This document shows positions 61,750-64,000 of a stretch of DNA of 64,000 nucleotides, one piece after another. The stretch's first letter is position 1. The number at the start of each line of letters is the position of its first letter. The notes under the pieces are model-generated. The model had not been told where the DNA came from. It saw only the letters and a list, made by a program, of their open reading frames with translations, and did no database searches. The translations under genes and the position numbers were made by a program. This DNA comes from Bacillota bacterium. Its GTDB lineage: Bacteria > Bacillota_I > Bacilli_A > RFN20 > CAG-826. The stretch covers positions 1 through 64,000 of the forward strand of contig JAEWMX010000007.1 of the NCBI GenBank assembly GCA_023393065.1, given 5' to 3'.

Positions 61750-62751
61750 CTATTTCTTTAGAAACGCGACGATTTTTTTCATGACTTCTTCATCTTCTTC
61801 GGTGATGAGGGCATAGTCGATTTCATAATCGAGAACCGGCTTTTTGCGATCGTAGATGGCTTTATCTTTTTGCACTTGATAGAGATAGTCTTCCGCACGC
61901 TTAGTAAGATAGGGCAGATGGCCGCGGTCTTCGACATACATCAGTTCGATGTTGTCCTTCTTTTTGGCGATGATGGCTAAGCGGTCGATAGCGTCTTTAG
62001 GCTTTATGACGCGGTCTTCTTTGCCGTGGATGACAAAAACGGGGACTCGAGCTTTTTTAAGAGCCTTTTTGCTATTATAAGTGGCATAGCGTCTGTAGCG
62101 CCAATAGCCGTGCATATAAATAAAGGGATAGAGAGGATAGAGAAAGGGACGGTTGGCGACCGTCACCAAAGTCGGAGAAAGAAATCCGGATAAAGCGACG
62201 ACTTTATCGATGCGATGCTTTTTGAGTAGAAGGCTGCTCATCGCCACATAACCGCCCCAGGAGTGGCCGACGACATAGCGCTTCAAATCTTTGATGTCGC
62301 TTCGCGATTCGATGTAGCGAAGGGCGTAATCGAGATCGACGAGGGGCTGAATCAGGCTGATCATTGATGTCCCGGAGCTGAGGGCACAGCCGGTGTAGTC
62401 AAAGGCCAAGATGAGAAATCCTTCTTTGGCGAGACGGTTGATTTCGGTCGTATACGCCGTGTGCCCGGCTCCGATGCCATGAGCAAATATAATTAATTCT
62501 TTAAATGTTTTGTATTGTTGGTTTGAGTACAAATAACCGCGCAATGTCTGCTTGTGATTGCCAAGGAATTTGATCGGTTCAGCCAACAACCCAGGGAAAT
62601 CTTCGGCTTGAAAATAGCGAAAGGCCGGTGAACCATCACCGCGATGATTGAGGGCGAGACGCATAAGGATTCCGACGATGATTGAAAGGATAATTATCAA
62701 TAAGATAATCGCGATTCCGGCAATAATTAACCCGCGGTATAAATCCGGCAT
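61750..62751 (-). CDS. Alpha/beta hydrolase, membrane-anchored
   Basis: 333 residues with one N-terminal helix (LIIAGIAIILLIIILSIIVGILM) and an alpha/beta-hydrolase domain. The oxyanion strand is FAHGIGAGHTAY, the nucleophile elbow GHSWGGYVAM (Ser of G-x-S-x-G), the acid IHGKEDRVI and the His EDRGHLPYL. It resembles the esterase/peptidase S9-like BAAT group found as membrane-anchored hydrolases in Bacillota. AGGAG precedes the ATG. It follows tRNA-Leu and precedes the NERD gene on the other side of a short gap. Confidence 0.88.
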   Translation of the reverse strand: MPDLYRGLIIAGIAIILLIIILSIIVGILMRLALNHRGDGSPAFRYFQAEDFPGLLAEPIKFLGNHKQTLRGYLYSNQQYKTFKELIIFAHGIGAGHTAYTTEINRLAKEGFLILAFDYTGCALSSGTSMISLIQPLVDLDYALRYIESRSDIKDLKRYVVGHSWGGYVAMSSLLLKKHRIDKVVALSGFLSPTLVTVANRPFLYPLYPFIYMHGYWRYRRYATYNSKKALKKARVPVFVIHGKEDRVIKPKDAIDRLAIIAKKKDNIELMYVEDRGHLPYLTKRAEDYLYQVQKDKAIYDRKKPVLDYEIDYALITEEDEEVMKKIVAFLKK

Positions 62752-62791
62752 ATTTTCTCCTAATGATTATCATACACCATCGTATAATTAC

Positions 62792-63337
62792 TTAACTACT
62801 TGAACACGCCTCTTTGAGCAGCTCATAAATAGATTTGCGAACTTCTTCATCGGGTAACACGACATTCATTTCCGAAATGTATTTTCGAAGATTTGCTAAA
62901 TATACCACGTTCTCAGCATTATTTATTCGCAATTCTGCCCTAGGAGTGAAAACGACGATTGAATGAACAGCGCTTGCATAATCCGTCAATAAACAGCGGA
63001 CCATTTTTACATGAACAGCGTTTTGCCGAATCGGATTGTAAAAGTTGTGCTTGTGGTGATTAATATACTGTGTCCAGACATCACTAAAGTGATCGCCGAC
63101 AATCACGCCACCATAGTTTTTCGTCTCGATGACAATGATGCCGCGATCCGAGACGAGAAGATGATCGATTTGAGCGTCGCTTTCGGACTTAAATTTCAAA
63201 TTATAAAGAAGGAAAGGCTCATTCTTCAATTCGTTGGCGACATAGCGCTCGCCGATAAAACCTTTGACGCGAGGTTCATTAAAATAATCGCGCCTCGCCT
63301 TTCGAACTGCCATACGAGCATAACGGAGAAAAGACAT
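62792..63337 (-). CDS. NERD-domain protein
   Basis: A 181-residue soluble protein with a NERD nuclease-related domain. FIGERYVANEL opens it, then QIDHLLVSDRGIIVIETKNYGG (core VIETKNYGG) carries the E-x-K-type catalytic pattern of restriction-like nucleases, followed by NPIRQNAVHVKMV. Such proteins occur alone or fused to helicase or kinase domains. It directly follows the GH3 gene (one base between), so they are probably co-transcribed. Its intact motif contrasts with the degenerate NERD-like protein at 19.6 kb. Confidence 0.85.
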   Translation of the reverse strand: MSFLRYARMAVRKARRDYFNEPRVKGFIGERYVANELKNEPFLLYNLKFKSESDAQIDHLLVSDRGIIVIETKNYGGVIVGDHFSDVWTQYINHHKHNFYNPIRQNAVHVKMVRCLLTDYASAVHSIVVFTPRAELRINNAENVVYLANLRKYISEMNVVLPDEEVRKSIYELLKEACSSS

Positions 63338-63338
63338 G

Positions 63339-64000
63339 TCATCGACCTTTGAAAACGAGATAGTACAGGCCGCGAATGAGATGGCGATTGGCGAGGTGGA
63401 CGATTCCCTCGATGGTGTTATTGCCCAACATGCCAGACATCGTGTAACCGCGTAGCGGCATCGTCAAGGCGCTTTCGATGAACATCTTGCGCGTCGCCTC
63501 GACATCATCACCTTTCATCTTGTTCGCCATATTATAAAGCGTTTTAGTGATGAATTTGCCGACGAAAGTATGCTCGATATCTTCTAAGGTGGAATTCTTA
63601 GTATATGGCCTCTGTTTACGATTTCGGCTTTCGGGAATCTTATCTTGCAAGATCTTTTCGAATTGCTCATCGCTGGCAATAAAAGGATGGCTCGGACGAT
63701 AATAATCCGCCAAATCACTATCGATCAAATAGCTAGCGTCCTCACCCTCGACCATCACTTCTTTGCGCAAGCGAATATCTCGTGAAGAAGCACCGATTTC
63801 AAAGATGTACTGACCTTTTTCAAGCAGCGTTTCGTGAGTTGAAATATCATAGACTTTCAAGTCGTTTTGCCTAAGCCTGATAGTCGCCCTTTTTGTTTCA
63901 TGAGGTTCTAATTTTACTTTAGTAAATCCGCGGAGTTCGCGGGTTGGTTTATAAACGCCTGGGGCTTTGCTTGCGATGTATAATTGGGCGATTTCGGCGC
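63339..64000 (-). CDS. Glycoside hydrolase family 3 protein, C-terminal part (cut by window edge)
   Basis: The frame stays open to the right edge at 64000, so the gene is partial at its 5' end. About 220 residues are visible. The first 75 are the fibronectin-III-like domain at the end of GH3 beta-glucosidases and xylosidases (AEIAQLYIAS, ELRGFTKVKLEPHETK, LLEKGQYIFEIGASS). The last 140 are a helical extension rich in charged residues (NKMKGDDVEATRKMF) that I do not recognise. Any ATG/TTG start at 63860 is internal to the domain and therefore not the true start. Confidence 0.9.
   Translation of the reverse strand, partial: AEIAQLYIASKAPGVYKPTRELRGFTKVKLEPHETKRATIRLRQNDLKVYDISTHETLLEKGQYIFEIGASSRDIRLRKEVMVEGEDASYLIDSDLADYYRPSHPFIASDEQFEKILQDKIPESRNRKQRPYTKNSTLEDIEHTFVGKFITKTLYNMANKMKGDDVEATRKMFIESALTMPLRGYTMSGMLGNNTIEGIVHLANRHLIRGLYYLVFKGR

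Noticed and set aside
63339..63860. A complete 173-residue gene at the right edge
   Set aside because: The open frame continues to the window edge and encodes the preceding strands of a GH3 fibronectin-like domain.
1..64000. Alternative genetic code with TGA as Trp
   Set aside because: TGA ends several genes with overlapping downstream starts, and Trp is encoded by TGG throughout.

Overview
The window reads as a chromosomal segment of a low-to-mid GC Gram-positive-type anaerobe, probably a Bacillota/Mollicutes-affiliated lineage (the Izemoplasma/Acholeplasma/RF39-like part of Bacilli). Supporting points are a T-box leader, SD-led genes, GlmM plus CdaA, an Rnf complex, Ser/Asp/Thr-rich lipoproteins, an MG284/MPN403-like small protein, and no outer-membrane genes. 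TGA is used as a stop codon (for example at 39417-39419 and 3795-3797), so the genetic code is the standard one and not that of the Mycoplasmatales. The exact taxon is inference. I see no prophage, insertion sequence or CRISPR array.

Layout. Positions 1-5.2 kb (minus strand) hold tRNA-Asn, acpP and a compact Tad/Flp-like pilus locus: CpaF ATPase, TadB, TadC, two pseudopilin-like proteins, a secreted protein and an easily missed 48-residue pilin-like gene, closed by a clean terminator. 5.5-16.5 kb carries guanylate kinase, an ABC-F protein, an SDR oxidoreductase, paired CNNM/CBS proteins, thymidine kinase, a long Pro/Ala/Glu-rich membrane protein, a lipid kinase and an M28 peptidase lipoprotein. 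16.5-25.3 kb carries gltX with tRNAs, a deoD/RDD/NERD-like/membrane-protein cluster, Nudix and SPFH-like genes, and pgpA-cdaA-glmM. 25.5-37.5 kb has three tRNAs, a P-type ATPase behind a yybP-ykoY (Mn2+) riboswitch, a nucleotidase lipoprotein, a DUF2779 nuclease-like protein, DUF438/DUF1858, T-box-controlled asnA and a diguanylate cyclase. 37.6-50.5 kb has a BmrCD-type ABC exporter pair, flavodoxin, an aldo-keto reductase, typA, a large surface protein, a DEAD-box helicase, a CBS protein and a Nudix-GNAT fusion. 51.3-54.2 kb encodes two exported proteins with SipW-type N-termini. 54.2-61.4 kb is an rnf cluster. The right edge has an alpha/beta hydrolase, a NERD protein and the C-terminal part of a GH3 glycosidase that runs off the window.

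The points most worth attention are these. (1) The Rnf complex looks atypical: RnfB keeps only its N-terminal Fe-S domain, RnfG has lost the flavin-accepting Thr of its D-x-x-T-G-A-T motif, and a 66-residue NqrM-like cysteine-rich membrane protein sits between rnfA and rnfB. (2) There is a minimal pilus locus. (3) Several genes have a -10 box only 6-10 bases before an ATG and no Shine-Dalgarno sequence, which suggests recurrent leaderless transcription. (4) One such promoter has its -35 hexamer exactly filling the spacer of a perfect 7-bp inverted repeat. (5) The DUF2779 protein combines Cas4-like and DEDDy exonuclease motifs. All functional statements rest on motif reading by eye; no database search was possible.
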